A stretch of DNA of 64,000 nt from Orrella marina (GCF_003058465.1 NZ_CP028901.1:2914001-2978000), one strand, 5' to 3'; shown: positions 36,990-46,415, counted from the stretch's first letter. Made by a program: numbers and translations. Notes: a model not told the origin generated them from the sequence alone.

Positions 36990-37970
36990 ATGAATTTTAT
37001 TTCACGTGGTGCATTTGTTGGAGCCATCAGTCTGACACTCATGTCGGTACCGCTGACGGCAGCCGCACAGTATCCGACCAAACCTGTAACACTGATTGTT
37101 CCAGGACCTGCGGGTAGTGGAACGGACGGGATCGGACGACTCCTGGCAAAGGAGTTCTCCGAAGAGTGGGGGCAGCCCGTTGTCGTAGAAAACAGAGCGG
37201 GAGCGTCTGGAATGATAGGCACCCAGGCGCTGCTCAGACAGCCAGCCGACGGTTACACCATACTGCTTGGACACGTCTCCACGCACTCTGTCGTCCCGGC
37301 CGTCCAGGATCCGACACCCTACAACCCAGTTGATGACTTTGAAGCCATTGGTCAGGTGGGATCGACATCCAATATCCTGGTCGTACCAACCAGCTCTGAC
37401 ATCCAGTCGGTCGAGGATCTCATTGCGCTTGCAAAAAGTGGCACAACGCTAAGTTATGGATCACCAGGAGTTGGACTAACTCAGCATTTTGCTGGCTATA
37501 CGTTTGGAAAAATCAACGACCTAGATATGTTGCATGTTCCTTACAAGGGCAGCGGTCCGGCATTAATGGACCTGCTTGGCGGTCGGATCAACATGATGTT
37601 TGTCACACCTCCCGCTGCTTACGGTGGCGTCAAAGGTGGCAAGCTACGTGTGCTTGGACAGACATCGGAGAAGCGCCAGACCGCCTTTCCAGATGCCCCG
37701 ACATTCGAAGAGCTAAAGATGCCAGACTTAACCAGCACATCATGGTTCGGGATGTTTGCACCAGCAGGAACCCCGAAGGATGTGGTTGAAAAGATCAATC
37801 AATCACTGCACAAAGCTTTGGAGAAAGAGCCTGTTCGTGAACAGCTTGCTGTCATGGTTATCGAGCCCGCGGACCCGCACTCTCCGGACGACTTTAAAGC
37901 ATTCGTCTCACGCGACTATGAGCGCTGGAAGAAGACTGTAGAAGAGTCTGATATTGCGGCGGGTTCATAA
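36990..37970 (+). CDS. Bug/TctC-type substrate-binding receptor (first copy)
   Basis: A 326-residue periplasmic receptor of the Bug (TctC) family, greatly expanded in the Alcaligenaceae. The signal peptide ends near LTAAAQ, then the hallmark start YPTKPVTLIVPGPAGSGTDGIGRLL. Family blocks QPVVVENRAGASGMIGTQALLRQPADGYTILLG and HVPYKGSGPALMDLLGGRINMMF follow. No TctA/TctB membrane partners are in the cassette, so it may use a carrier encoded elsewhere or act in sensing. Directly follows the enolase-family gene. Confidence 0.92.
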   Translation: MNFISRGAFVGAISLTLMSVPLTAAAQYPTKPVTLIVPGPAGSGTDGIGRLLAKEFSEEWGQPVVVENRAGASGMIGTQALLRQPADGYTILLGHVSTHSVVPAVQDPTPYNPVDDFEAIGQVGSTSNILVVPTSSDIQSVEDLIALAKSGTTLSYGSPGVGLTQHFAGYTFGKINDLDMLHVPYKGSGPALMDLLGGRINMMFVTPPAAYGGVKGGKLRVLGQTSEKRQTAFPDAPTFEELKMPDLTSTSWFGMFAPAGTPKDVVEKINQSLHKALEKEPVREQLAVMVIEPADPHSPDDFKAFVSRDYERWKKTVEESDIAAGS

Positions 37971-38032
37971 CAAACACATAAACAAATATTTAAAAATCAA
38001 CACATTACAAGAAATAATCAGGAGACTTGATT

Positions 38033-39007
38033 ATGTTGAAAAGTATAAATGCTCTAGCAATAGTTACTACCATTTTCGTAGCAGCCATATCACCGGTAAA
38101 AGCGGATGAAGCCTACCCGGACAGACCCATCACCATCGTTGTTGCCTACCCACCTGGGGGCGGAATAGACACGCTGGCACGGCTCATTAGCGTAGAGCTG
38201 TCGGACAGACTTGGACAACCTGTTGTCGTGCTAAACAAGGCAGGTGCCGCCGGCTCAATTGGTACTGCTTCAGTTGCACGAGACAAACCAGATGGCTACA
38301 CAATGCTTCTCAGCGGCGCCAACGCCATTCTGAGCCCATTGGTTGACCCCAATCTAAGCTTTACGATCAAGGACTTCTCTCCCGTTGCTCGTTTGACGGT
38401 CACCCCCTACACCCTTGCGATCTCACCAAGCCTGGGAATCAATACCTTTGAGGAACTGGTCGAATACAGCAAACAGCATCCAGGTGAACTTAACTATGGA
38501 TCGACCGGACTCGGCTCTGTTCAGCATCTCCTCGGCGCTCTTGCACAAAATCGCGCAGACGTCGACTGGACTCACATTCCATACAAAGGAGGCAATGAAG
38601 CACTACGCGAGCTTTCCGCAGAACGGGTTCAGATTATGTTCAGCAATCCAATTCCGTTGACACCTTATCTTCAAAACGAAAGTATCAAGGTGATCGGCGT
38701 GGCGACCGAGGATCGAATTCCGGCCATGCCAGACGTTCCGACACTACTCGAGCAAGGAGTGGAAGACTTCGACATTACAACCTGGGTAGGCCTGTTGTCT
38801 CCTGCAGGTACGCCGGAATCGATTCGTAACAAGATCAGCGATGAAATCGTATCGATCGTCGAAATCCCAAAGATCCGCACCGCAATTGAGCAACTCGGAA
38901 GCATCGTTTCCCCAATGCCGACCAAACAATTTGGTGAATTTCTGATTAAAGATGAGGCCAGGTGGAAAAGCATACTGGACCAGTCAGGCTTCGACAGCAA
39001 GAGCTAG
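38033..39007 (+). CDS. Bug/TctC-type substrate-binding receptor (second copy)
   Basis: A 324-residue paralogue of the preceding receptor. The signal peptide ends near PVKADE, then YPDRPITIVVAYPPGGGIDTLARLI, QPVVVLNKAGAAGSIGTASVARDKPDGYTMLL and THIPYKGGNEALRELSAERVQIMF. The ATG at 38033 has AGGAGA 7 bases upstream; a TTG at 38027 is less likely. The two receptors differ along most of their length, so this is not a recent duplication and they may bind different ligands. Confidence 0.92.
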   Translation: MLKSINALAIVTTIFVAAISPVKADEAYPDRPITIVVAYPPGGGIDTLARLISVELSDRLGQPVVVLNKAGAAGSIGTASVARDKPDGYTMLLSGANAILSPLVDPNLSFTIKDFSPVARLTVTPYTLAISPSLGINTFEELVEYSKQHPGELNYGSTGLGSVQHLLGALAQNRADVDWTHIPYKGGNEALRELSAERVQIMFSNPIPLTPYLQNESIKVIGVATEDRIPAMPDVPTLLEQGVEDFDITTWVGLLSPAGTPESIRNKISDEIVSIVEIPKIRTAIEQLGSIVSPMPTKQFGEFLIKDEARWKSILDQSGFDSKS

Positions 39008-39076
39008 GCAAGCGACGTTTGACTGATGCCGACCCTGAAACATTGCGTATAACTAATCTACTGACTGGAGTTTCAA

Positions 39077-39970
39077 TTGCGCCTGATTTCATTCTTAGAC
39101 CAGGGCCAACCCAGACTTGCAGCACTGAAAGATGGAAACGTGTACCGACTCGATTCCATCCTGGATGACCCGCAGGCAAATCTGATGGATATCCTGAGAC
39201 AGGGTCCAGATGCACTGGCCTCTCTGTCTGACAAGTTTGCCCAAAGCGATTTGCCGGTCGACAAGTCACTGACGCTCGAATCGATGCGGTTTTTGCCACC
39301 CATTGGGCGCCCGGGCAAGATCATTTGCCTCGGGCTTAACTATGCTGACCATGCTGCAGAAGGAGGTCATTCCCGCCCAGAATATCCTAGTGTTTTTCTG
39401 CGTAGCGCGACATCTCTTGTGGCGCACGGTCAGAACATGATTCTTCCTGAATGCTCAGAGCAACTGGATTATGAGGCTGAACTCGCCGTCATCATCGGAA
39501 CTCGTTGCAAGAACGTACCCGTCGAGAAAGCGCAGGAGGTCATAGCCGGTTACAGCTGTTTCAACGATGGAAGCATTCGTGACTACCAGAGAAAAACGGC
39601 GCAGTGGACGGTAGGGAAGAACTTTGATGCGACAGGTGCCTTCGGGCCATTTTTTGTGTCAGTAGAAGAGTTACCACCCGCTGCGAAAGGCTTGCGTATT
39701 CAAACCAGACTCAACGGTGTCGTGATGCAAGACGCGAATACCAGCGACATGCTCTTTCCCGTTGAGGAGGCAATTGCGATTTTGTCGGAGTGCATGACCC
39801 TGGAACCGGGCGATGTCATTGTGACGGGTACCCCTGCAGGAGTTGGTGCTGCGCGCAAACCGCCCGTATGGATGAAAGCTAACGATCTGGTTGAAGTGGA
39901 AATCGAGGGCATCGGCATTCTTTCAAATACCGTAGCGTCTCAAAAACAGCATGGCAGTCAGATCACTTAA
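39077..39970 (+). CDS. fumarylacetoacetate hydrolase (FAH) family protein
   Basis: A 297-residue enzyme with an N-terminal small domain and the FAH fold. Landmark blocks are KIICLGLNYADHAAEGG, the metal-ligand region LDYEAELAVIIG, GYSCFNDGSIRDYQRKTAQWTVGKNFD and the end block TLEPGDVIVTGTPAGVGAARKPPVWMKANDLVEVEIEGIG. The family cleaves C-C bonds of 3-oxoacids or dehydrates sugar acids. The start is TTG at 39077 with GGAG about 9 bases upstream. Probably the last enzyme of the LysR cassette. Confidence 0.88.
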   Translation: MRLISFLDQGQPRLAALKDGNVYRLDSILDDPQANLMDILRQGPDALASLSDKFAQSDLPVDKSLTLESMRFLPPIGRPGKIICLGLNYADHAAEGGHSRPEYPSVFLRSATSLVAHGQNMILPECSEQLDYEAELAVIIGTRCKNVPVEKAQEVIAGYSCFNDGSIRDYQRKTAQWTVGKNFDATGAFGPFFVSVEELPPAAKGLRIQTRLNGVVMQDANTSDMLFPVEEAIAILSECMTLEPGDVIVTGTPAGVGAARKPPVWMKANDLVEVEIEGIGILSNTVASQKQHGSQIT

Positions 39971-40319
39971 GTTGAGAAATCTCTTTCAGAGAGCTAGTAC
40001 TGAACCACCCCGGGCCTTTTCAGAGATGTATCCTTGACTGGAAGGGCAACCGGGTCAACCAGGTCGACTTTTTGAAAAATTGAAATGCGGCTTCAAAATC
40101 GTTTCAAGATGCACTGTGGAGGGTGAATCAGGCTTTAGCATTGACTTGATACTGCAGAATTTTTTCGGGCCCAGACTCTGAGGTCTCATAAAAAAAGCGA
40201 TCTACCCGAAGAAGGTTTACGCACACGACTGCGAAGCCGGCCTCTTTCTTTAAACGCATTCTCCATGGAAATTTTAGTCGACACGTATCAGTCAGTCTGT
40301 GCGGGGGGTGATAAGAAGA
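39971..40319. other. spacer after the FAH gene
   Basis: No gene was recognised in these 349 bases. The right copy of the 16-bp repeat lies at 39996-40011. The rest is A/T-rich and low in coding signal on both strands. Confidence 0.45.
39996..40011 (+). repeat. 16-bp direct repeat, right copy
   Basis: AGTACTGAACCACCCC is identical to 33284-33299. Together they delimit a 6.7-kb segment that includes the whole LysR-to-FAH cassette. Confidence 0.6.
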
Positions 40320-40637
40320 ATGAAAATGGAATGCATCTGTGGCCATCTGATCCTGGACAATCATGACCACCTTTCAAACAAAGGGCATGTCATACCGGAT
40401 CAACTCTGGCTCGACCTGCTGGATCGCATCAACTCTGCTATTGAGCGTCCAGGCAAAACGGATAAAGAACGAGAAACCGCATGCATGGCCGTGCGCAAAA
40501 AGCTGAATGATAGTAAGAGGACGGCCTGGCAGTGTGATACGTGCGAGCGGCTTTATATTGATGACACGAACGGCCGAACACTGGCTTTCGAGAGCGCAAG
40601 CACTGGAGTCGCCACCGGAATCTTTCGTGGATTCTGA
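40320..40637 (+). CDS. small cysteine-pair protein of unknown function
   Basis: A 105-residue protein that opens with M-K-M-E-C-I-C-G-H and later has CDTCERLYID, so a CxC plus CxxC set could bind one zinc. The line NHDHLSNKGHVIPDQLWLDLLDRI is well-formed coding sequence and resembles a group of uncharacterised proteobacterial proteins. The ATG at 40320 is preferred over a start at 40299. It lies just upstream of the IS1380 element. Function unknown. Confidence 0.6.
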   Translation: MKMECICGHLILDNHDHLSNKGHVIPDQLWLDLLDRINSAIERPGKTDKERETACMAVRKKLNDSKRTAWQCDTCERLYIDDTNGRTLAFESASTGVATGIFRGF

Positions 40638-40693
40638 GTAGCCCTGTACGATGAGTGTGATCAGCTAACTTTATGTGTTATTGGTGGAATTTG

Positions 40694-40698
40694 ATCAA
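40694..40698 (+). repeat. target-site duplication, left copy
   Basis: ATCAA directly precedes the left inverted repeat of the insertion sequence and is repeated directly after the right one at 42343-42347. Confidence 0.8.
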
Positions 40699-42342
40699 CC
40701 TAAATCCGTCAGTTGCTTGCTTCCAATTCGGCTAGACGCTAATGTTTATGCGGGTTTGCATCAGATGGGGGTATTCACCAAATGGGTGAGCGTAAAAACA
40801 AGTCAAAAACAGCCGTTGCGACCGTCTCTGAGCCGTTGGTGGTGGACACCATGGGCGGTCGCATACATGTGCACTGGGATGAGTCAGCGCAAGCGACTCC
40901 CAACGGACAGCTGGTCTTTTTTGCCGAGTTTCTTGCCTGCACGGGCGTCTTTGATCGCTGGGTCGAGCGCTGCCCTCTGACCTATACCAGTCCCAACTCG
41001 CCGGGCAACCGGGATGTGCTGGGGACGTTGCTGCTGGCCATCCTGGCGGGTTACCAGCGCTATGCGCATGTGACCGCCTTTCGTAACGATAGAGGGGTGA
41101 TCAGGTCGTAGCGAAATCGCTCGGAACGAACAAAATCATCAGCGAGGACTCCTTGCGCCGGGCACTGGCCCGGATGGACGAGCAAGCTAGTCAGGCGTGG
41201 TTGCGCCCCGCACTCATGTCGAGTGTACGCGAGGCGCTGGATCGCGACTGGATACTGGACATAGATGCGAGCGTTAAGCCTTTATACGGCAAACAGGAAG
41301 GGGCGTTGAAGGGCTACAACCCGCACAAGCCCGGCCGACCCAGTCACGTGCTGCACACGTACTGGGTGAGTCCGCTACGACAGGTTCTGGATGTGCAGCT
41401 GACAGCGGGCAACCAGCATGCGAGTTCCCATGCTCGAGCAGGTCTGGAACAGCTACTGGACGAGCTGGGCGAGAAAGCGCCTGCGCTGGTGCGCGGTGAC
41501 AGTGGTTACGGCAACGAGGGGATTCTGGTGGCGCTTGAGCAACGCCAGCAACCCTATCTGCTGCGGCTGCGCCAGACGGCTAACGTTCAACGCCTGGTGC
41601 GACGCCAGTTTGACCGGCTGGACTGGAGCCGCACCGACTCTCAGGGCTTCCAGGCGGTTCAGGACGAGGTCAAGCTCTCGGGCTGGAGCCAGCCACGGCG
41701 GGTGGTGATCCTGCGTCGCCGGCTACGCGAAGGTATTGCCCGGGAGACATTGGATGACCATGGGCAGTTGCGTCTGGACTTTGCGGATCACCATATCCTG
41801 GATGCCGCCCGGATGTGGGAATACACCGTGCTGGTGACCAACGCGGACTATCGCCTGGAATCGATTGCCCAACTGTATCGGGATCGCTGTGATTGCGAGA
41901 ATGGCTTTGATGAACTGAAGAATCAGTGGGGGCTCTCAGGTTTCACCACCCGGGATCTGAATCGCAGTCAGACGACTGCACGTGCGGGAGCCCTGATCTA
42001 CAACTGGTGGAGCTGGTACTGTCGGGCTGCCCATCCGGGTGGCAGACTCGAGGCGATCACGAGTCGCCCGTTGTTGCTGGCCGCCGTGGGTAAGGCCGCG
42101 AGTCATGCTGGACAGACGACCCTGTATCTGACGTCCATGCACGCCAGAATGGACACTATCAATCAGTTGCTGGTCAACGTTCGTGCGGCTTTACAGCATG
42201 TCAGATTGACCGCGGAGCAGTTCAAGGATGTCGACCGATGGAGCACCCTGCTGAAGTACGTATGCCAGAAAATTGCACCCCGGATTGATGCTCAACCAGC
42301 CTGTCGGACACTGCCGGCGACGGGCTAACTGCTTTTTTTAGG
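40699..42342 (+). mobile_element. IS1380-family insertion sequence
   Basis: A 1,644-bp element bounded by imperfect inverted repeats: CCTAAATCCGTCAGTT at the left (40699-40714) and AACTGCTTTTTTTAGG at the right (42327-42342), which share CCTAAA, five free positions and CAGTT when aligned. ATCAA is duplicated on both sides (5 bp, as known for the family). It carries one transposase gene filling most of its length. The ends were read directly from the sequence. Confidence 0.88.
40782..42328 (+). pseudogene. IS1380-family transposase, frame-broken
   Basis: Two ORFs (40782-41111 and 41153-42328) together encode a DDE transposase of about 515 residues. Hallmarks are the first Asp in DIDASVKPLYGKQEGALKGYNPHKPGRPSH, the second in LVRGDSGYGNE and the Glu in CDCENGFDELKNQWGLSGFTTRD. 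The frame is lost near 41093-41096, where a run of four G would need a fifth to read through to TNKIISEDSLRRAL. If the base loss is real, the copy is inactive. The stop codon lies inside the right inverted repeat. Confidence 0.85.
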
Positions 42343-42347
42343 ATCAA
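42343..42347 (+). repeat. target-site duplication, right copy
   Basis: ATCAA directly follows the right inverted repeat of the IS1380 element and matches 40694-40698. Confidence 0.8.
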
Positions 42348-42474
42348 GAAAGGTGATCGATCGCCAGGACAAACTCCACTTCACACGGGAAGTACCCTGC
42401 CCGACCGGGCCTAACCTCACTCAATCGCTGACACCACGACAAACGATAGGGTCTCGGCACTCTGGGGCACAGGT

Positions 42475-42621
42475 TTACGATGGACTTTGTAGCTCGCAAA
42501 CGACCCGATGCATGCATGTCAGCCTTCGCAGCGAGGGGCAGTCCGTTTTTTGGATCCACTCCTCAAATAGATCCGGATTGGTTTCGGGTGTGAGTCGATA
42601 ACTCATGATCAGGTTGGCCAT
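42475..42621 (-). pseudogene. truncated RedY/HapK-like small protein
   Basis: A 48-codon minus-strand frame starts at ATG 42621 behind a very good GGAGGAAA site. Its start M-A-N-L-I-M-S-Y-R-L-T-P, followed by FEEWIQKTDCPSLRRL, resembles small ferredoxin-like dimeric proteins of the RedY/HapK or EthD kind, which are about 100 residues long. The frame then stops early at 42475. Downstream toward the IS1380 element a second frame ends in EVEFVLAIDHLS, which could be the rest of the domain. The family call is tentative. Confidence 0.4.
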
Positions 42622-43228
42622 ACGGTGTTTCCTCCGACTGGGCTAGTTGAGTCGTCAGAGAACATGTGCGTTCCCCAATCTCGACAACCCGGCAAACCAA
42701 AGCTCAACGAACCGGGTAGATCTGGAACACGCGATCGTCTCTGTTTATCCGGGAGAACCCCTGCAGAGTTCACTACCAGCAGCCAGTATCAACATGGTAT
42801 GATTTTGACCAGTTAGCGGTACACGCGACATGGCAAAAGTACACCTGAACGATTTTCAGGATGGCCTGTCGTCGAGTCAATCTGATTCACCTCCGCAATT
42901 CTTGACTTGCAGGACAGACATGACACAACCGGTTTCTAGCACTGTTTCGTTGTGGTGGCGCTTCCAGTAGGAGGCGACACTGTGTTGCGGCCCCGACCGC
43001 ACCTTGCCGCCGACTCCGGACAGGCAAGGTTCTGCAAAAGTCTCTCCGGCACGGCGGCTCCCAGATTCCAGGAGAAAGCCTGATGACCGCCATCAAACCC
43101 GTTCTAAATCTGATCTGTCTGGAACCTTGCTGTACATGAAGGTACACCAGGCTAACTCGTGCGCCTTTCACGCGCGACTGGAAAAGTTTTGCTTGGTGAC
43201 AAGCGACTGAATATAAGAAGAGGTTTGT
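42622..43228. other. 607-base spacer upstream of trpG
   Basis: No gene was recognised on either strand. A 46-codon frame from ATG 42831 has no family features. The long antisense frame reaching into trpG is a shadow of trpG. A good ribosome binding site AGAAGAGG (43216-43223) lies 5 bases before the trpG GTG. This is the right margin of the DNA that separates trpE from trpG, so any new promoter for trpGDC should be here. Confidence 0.45.
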
Positions 43229-43822
43229 GTGTCCAAGATACTCATGATCGACAACTACGATTCCTTCACCTACAACCTGGTGCAGTACTTCGGGGAACTG
43301 GGTGAAGATGTTCACGTCTACCGCAACGACCAGATCACAATCGAAGAGGTTGAAGCTCTGGCGCCCGATCACATCTGCATTTCGCCCGGTCCGTGCTCTC
43401 CCGCAGAAGCGGGCATTTCGGTTCCTGTCATCAAACACTTTGCCGGCAGGACCCCGATTCTGGGAGTCTGCCTGGGTCATCAGGCAATTGGCGCTGCGTT
43501 TGGTGGGCGAATCGTGCGTGCGAAGGAGATCATGCATGGCAAGACGTCTGTTATCACCCATACCGGATCGGACGTCTTCATGGATCTGCCAAGTCCTTTT
43601 ACCGTGATCCGCTACCACTCTCTGGCCATTGAACGCGAAACCCTGCCGGACTGCCTGACTGTCACAGCACAGACAGCTGATGGCGAGATCATGGGTGTGC
43701 GTCATAAAACCTTGCCAATCTATGGCGTACAGTTTCACCCTGAATCCATACTAAGCGAACATGGTCACGCGCTGCTGCGCAACTTCCTGCGAATCGAGCA
43801 CCACGTGGCGATGGAGGCATGA
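43229..43822 (+). CDS. trpG: anthranilate synthase component II (glutamine amidotransferase)
   Basis: A 197-residue class I amidotransferase that supplies ammonia to TrpE, and often also to PabB. It contains [16 protein letters not shown], the oxyanion region [12 protein letters not shown], the nucleophile Cys in [16 protein letters not shown] and the catalytic His-Pro-Glu in [13 protein letters not shown]. The GTG start has AGAAGAGG upstream. Its stop overlaps trpD by four bases. In close relatives it directly follows trpE; here it does not. Confidence 0.95.
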   Translation: MSKILMIDNYDSFTYNLVQYFGELGEDVHVYRNDQITIEEVEALAPDHICISPGPCSPAEAGISVPVIKHFAGRTPILGVCLGHQAIGAAFGGRIVRAKEIMHGKTSVITHTGSDVFMDLPSPFTVIRYHSLAIERETLPDCLTVTAQTADGEIMGVRHKTLPIYGVQFHPESILSEHGHALLRNFLRIEHHVAMEA

Positions 43823-44853
43823 TGACAATCACTCAAACCGAAGCTCTGGCCCGTTGTATTGAGCACCGCGAAATTTTTCATGACGAGATGCTGTACTTGA
43901 TGCGCAGTCTCATGAAAGGAGAGATGGCCCCGACCATGGCGGCCGCTCTGCTGATGGGATTGCGGGTCAAGAAGGAAACCATCGGTGAAATCACCGCAGC
44001 GGCCATGGTCATGCGTGAGTTTGCGACCCCGGTTAAAGTCGACGATCCAGACGAGCTGCTTGATCTTTGCGGAACGGGAGGAGACGGTACCAGCACTTTC
44101 AATATCTCAACCAGCGCCATGTTCGTTGCAGCCGCGGCCGGCGTACAGATTGCCAAGCATGGCGGTCGCAGCGCGTCATCGCCTAGCGGCAGCGTGGATC
44201 TGATCGAAGCACTGGGAGCCCGCGTCGATCTGAACCCGGAGCAAATCAATGAGTGTCTGCGCGAAACAGGGGTAGGCTTCATGTTTGCGCAGAACCATCA
44301 CTCTGCCATGCGGCATGTTGCGCCCATTCGCAAGGAACTCGGGGTCAGGACCATTTTCAACATTCTGGGCCCATTGACCAATCCGGCTGGCGCACGAAAT
44401 CAGATGATGGGCGTGTTCCATCAGGATCTTGTCGGGATCCAGGTCCGGGTACTCAAAGCCCTGGGCTCACGACATGTGCTGATTGTGCATGGTCTGGATG
44501 GCATGGATGAGGCCTCACTCGGCGCACCGACAATGGTCGGGGAACTCAAGGACGGGGAAGTCATTGAGTACGAAATCCACCCTGAAGACTTCGGGATGGA
44601 CATGATTTCAAACCGCTCTATCCGGATAAGCACTCGGGAGGAGTCCAAGGCACTGGTTCTGCAAGCTCTCTCGAACAAACCTGGGGTGGCCCGTGACATC
44701 GTGGCGTATAACGCCGGTATCGCGATTTACGCCGGCAACAAGGCACCATCCATTCAGGAAGGCATCAAAATGGCCTTCGATGCACTGGCCAGTGGTGCTG
44801 CACGAGAGAAACTCGAGCAGTTTTGCGAAGCCACCCGGAGGATTGCAAAATGA
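43819..44853 (+). CDS. trpD: anthranilate phosphoribosyltransferase
   Basis: A 344-residue enzyme joining anthranilate to PRPP. The PRPP/pyrophosphate loop is [48 protein letters not shown] and [20 protein letters not shown] supply substrate contacts. An ATGATG start overlaps the trpG stop, so 43819 or 43822 are both possible. Coupled to trpC by an ATGA overlap. Confidence 0.95.
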   Translation: MMTITQTEALARCIEHREIFHDEMLYLMRSLMKGEMAPTMAAALLMGLRVKKETIGEITAAAMVMREFATPVKVDDPDELLDLCGTGGDGTSTFNISTSAMFVAAAAGVQIAKHGGRSASSPSGSVDLIEALGARVDLNPEQINECLRETGVGFMFAQNHHSAMRHVAPIRKELGVRTIFNILGPLTNPAGARNQMMGVFHQDLVGIQVRVLKALGSRHVLIVHGLDGMDEASLGAPTMVGELKDGEVIEYEIHPEDFGMDMISNRSIRISTREESKALVLQALSNKPGVARDIVAYNAGIAIYAGNKAPSIQEGIKMAFDALASGAAREKLEQFCEATRRIAK

Positions 44854-45662
44854 GCACTGACGTTTTAAGCAAGATCCTGACCGTCAAGGCAGAAGAAGTA
44901 AAGATGGCGCGACAACTGCGCAGTCTGAACGAGCTGATGCGCGAGGCCCAGGCTCGCAAGGATGTTCGCGGTTTCGCCTCAGCGATCGAAGACAAGATTG
45001 CCAGCGGACACGCTGCAGTGATTGCTGAGGTCAAGAAAGCGTCACCTTCAAAAGGGGTGCTCAGAGAACACTTTGATCCGGCAACGATTGCAAAATCCTA
45101 CACAGCCGCTGGCGCCGCCTGCCTGTCAGTCTTGACCGATGTGCAGTTCTTCCAGGGCTCTCATGACTACCTGCGCCAGGCGCGCGCAGCCTGCCCCCTG
45201 CCAGTGTTGCGAAAGGATTTCATGATCGACCCGTATCAGGTCGTTTCTGCCAGAGCCATGGGTGCTGACTGCATTCTGCTGATCGTCGCTGCGCTTGAAC
45301 TGGGCCAGATGCAGGAGCTGGAGTCCTGCGCGGTCGATCTCGGCATGGATGTCCTGGTCGAGGTTCACGACGAGAGCGAACTCGAAAACGCACTGAAACT
45401 CAAGACGTCTCTGCTCGGGATCAACAATCGCAACCTGAAGACGTTCGAAACCACCTTGCAGACAACGTTGGACTTGCTGCCCAGAATTCCGGCAGACAAG
45501 CGTGTTGTGACCGAAAGCGGCATCCTCAAGTCGGATGATGCACAACTCATGCGAGACAACGGCGTGGAGGCATTTCTGATTGGAGAAGCTTTCATGCGAG
45601 CAGAAAACCCGGGACAAGCGCTTTCCGATCTGTTTCAGCACACACGCCAGAAGGCGGCGTAG
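44850..45662 (+). CDS. trpC: indole-3-glycerol phosphate synthase
   Basis: A 270-residue monofunctional TIM-barrel enzyme closing the indole ring. Key blocks are [50 protein letters not shown] and [16 protein letters not shown]. The start at 44850 overlaps the trpD stop and is better than the longer frame from 44823, which lies inside trpD. No trpF, trpB or trpA follows, as usual for the group. Confidence 0.95.
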   Translation: MSTDVLSKILTVKAEEVKMARQLRSLNELMREAQARKDVRGFASAIEDKIASGHAAVIAEVKKASPSKGVLREHFDPATIAKSYTAAGAACLSVLTDVQFFQGSHDYLRQARAACPLPVLRKDFMIDPYQVVSARAMGADCILLIVAALELGQMQELESCAVDLGMDVLVEVHDESELENALKLKTSLLGINNRNLKTFETTLQTTLDLLPRIPADKRVVTESGILKSDDAQLMRDNGVEAFLIGEAFMRAENPGQALSDLFQHTRQKAA

Positions 45663-45795
45663 GGCTGATCCGAACCCCAAACGAGCTCAATCGTGTCACG
45701 CCCGCACCAAATTCACACCAGCCATGCCCGGGTCCTGCTCCGGCCACTGATTGGCGTGAATGGTGTCGTGACGTGATGCGTCTTTGGCAGTCCTG

Positions 45796-45993
45796 TCAGG
45801 ACTTCTTGTTGATTCCGCAGCTATTGATACGCAGCAGCGAATAGGCAGGACACACTCGCAAAAGCCCTGTCAACAGCGGCAGCACACCAATCCAGCCCCA
45901 CGGCCCAATCTGGTTGGTCAAGGTCAACACGATCAGCAAAATGCCAACGATGATGCGGATCGCCCGATCAACTGTTCCTACATTGCTATTCAT
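45796..45993 (-). CDS. DUF2892 (YgaP-like) inner-membrane protein
   Basis: A 65-residue protein starting MNSNVGTVDRAIRIIVGILL with two hydrophobic segments and the ending GLLRVCPAYSLLRINSCG. This is the DUF2892 module found alone or as the membrane tail of rhodanese YgaP. The CP motif and the neighbourhood of a BigR-like regulator and a persulfide dioxygenase point to sulfide or persulfide metabolism. It lies 71 bases behind the regulator on the same strand. Confidence 0.85.
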   Translation of the reverse strand: MNSNVGTVDRAIRIIVGILLIVLTLTNQIGPWGWIGVLPLLTGLLRVCPAYSLLRINSCGINKKS

Positions 45994-46064
45994 TGCTCGC
46001 TCCTTGTGCGGTAAGTCTTAAGGTTAGAAAGACCCTGCAACCAGGCAGAGCCGAAAGTACTCGA

Positions 46065-46415
46065 TCAATCCTGCTCCCTTTCTGCCTCACCCTGGGGATG
46101 ACAGAAAAGCCCATGCAGTGTGTACATGATCTGAAGAACGGATTCACTAGCCAGCGTGTAGTAAATGAACTTTCCTTCCCTTCTGGTGTTGACCAGCCCC
46201 TCGTCACGCAAGACACCAAGTTGCTGCGACAGCGTTGGCTGGCGAATTCCAGTGAGCCGCTCGAGTTCCCCTACATTGCGTTCTTCATCGATCAGGTGAC
46301 ACAAAAGCAGCAAGCGGTCTTCATTGGCCATTGTCTTGAGCAAAGAACACGCCCTGCCGGCCGAGTCTCGCAACTCGTTGATCGCAGATGCTGGCAAATT
46401 GGCAACCATATTCAT
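46065..46415 (-). CDS. ArsR-family regulator, BigR/SqrR-like persulfide sensor
   Basis: A 116-residue winged-helix repressor. The recognition region is TGIRQPTLSQQLGVLRDEGLVNTRREGKFIYYTL, nearly the text of BigR. Two Cys placed like the redox pair of BigR/SqrR are present in LLLLCHLIDEE and LFCHPQG; a third is near the N-terminus. Such proteins form a tetrasulfide link and release DNA when sulfide or persulfides rise. The ATG at 46415 follows AGAGGA and is preferred to 46472. It is divergent from the persulfide dioxygenase, its probable target. Confidence 0.85.
   Translation of the reverse strand: MNMVANLPASAINELRDSAGRACSLLKTMANEDRLLLLCHLIDEERNVGELERLTGIRQPTLSQQLGVLRDEGLVNTRREGKFIYYTLASESVLQIMYTLHGLFCHPQGEAEREQD

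Noticed and set aside
42831-42971. 46-codon ORF in the trpG upstream spacer
   Set aside because: No ribosome site, no family features, and composition unlike neighbouring genes.
43189-43217. Promoter-like TTGCTT - 17 bases - TATAAG before trpG
   Set aside because: The implied transcript start falls at or after the ribosome binding site AGAAGAGG, leaving no usable leader; the -35 match is also poor.
42887-43738. 283-codon antisense ORF over trpG
   Set aside because: It is the mirror of the conserved trpG coding sequence and carries no protein motif.
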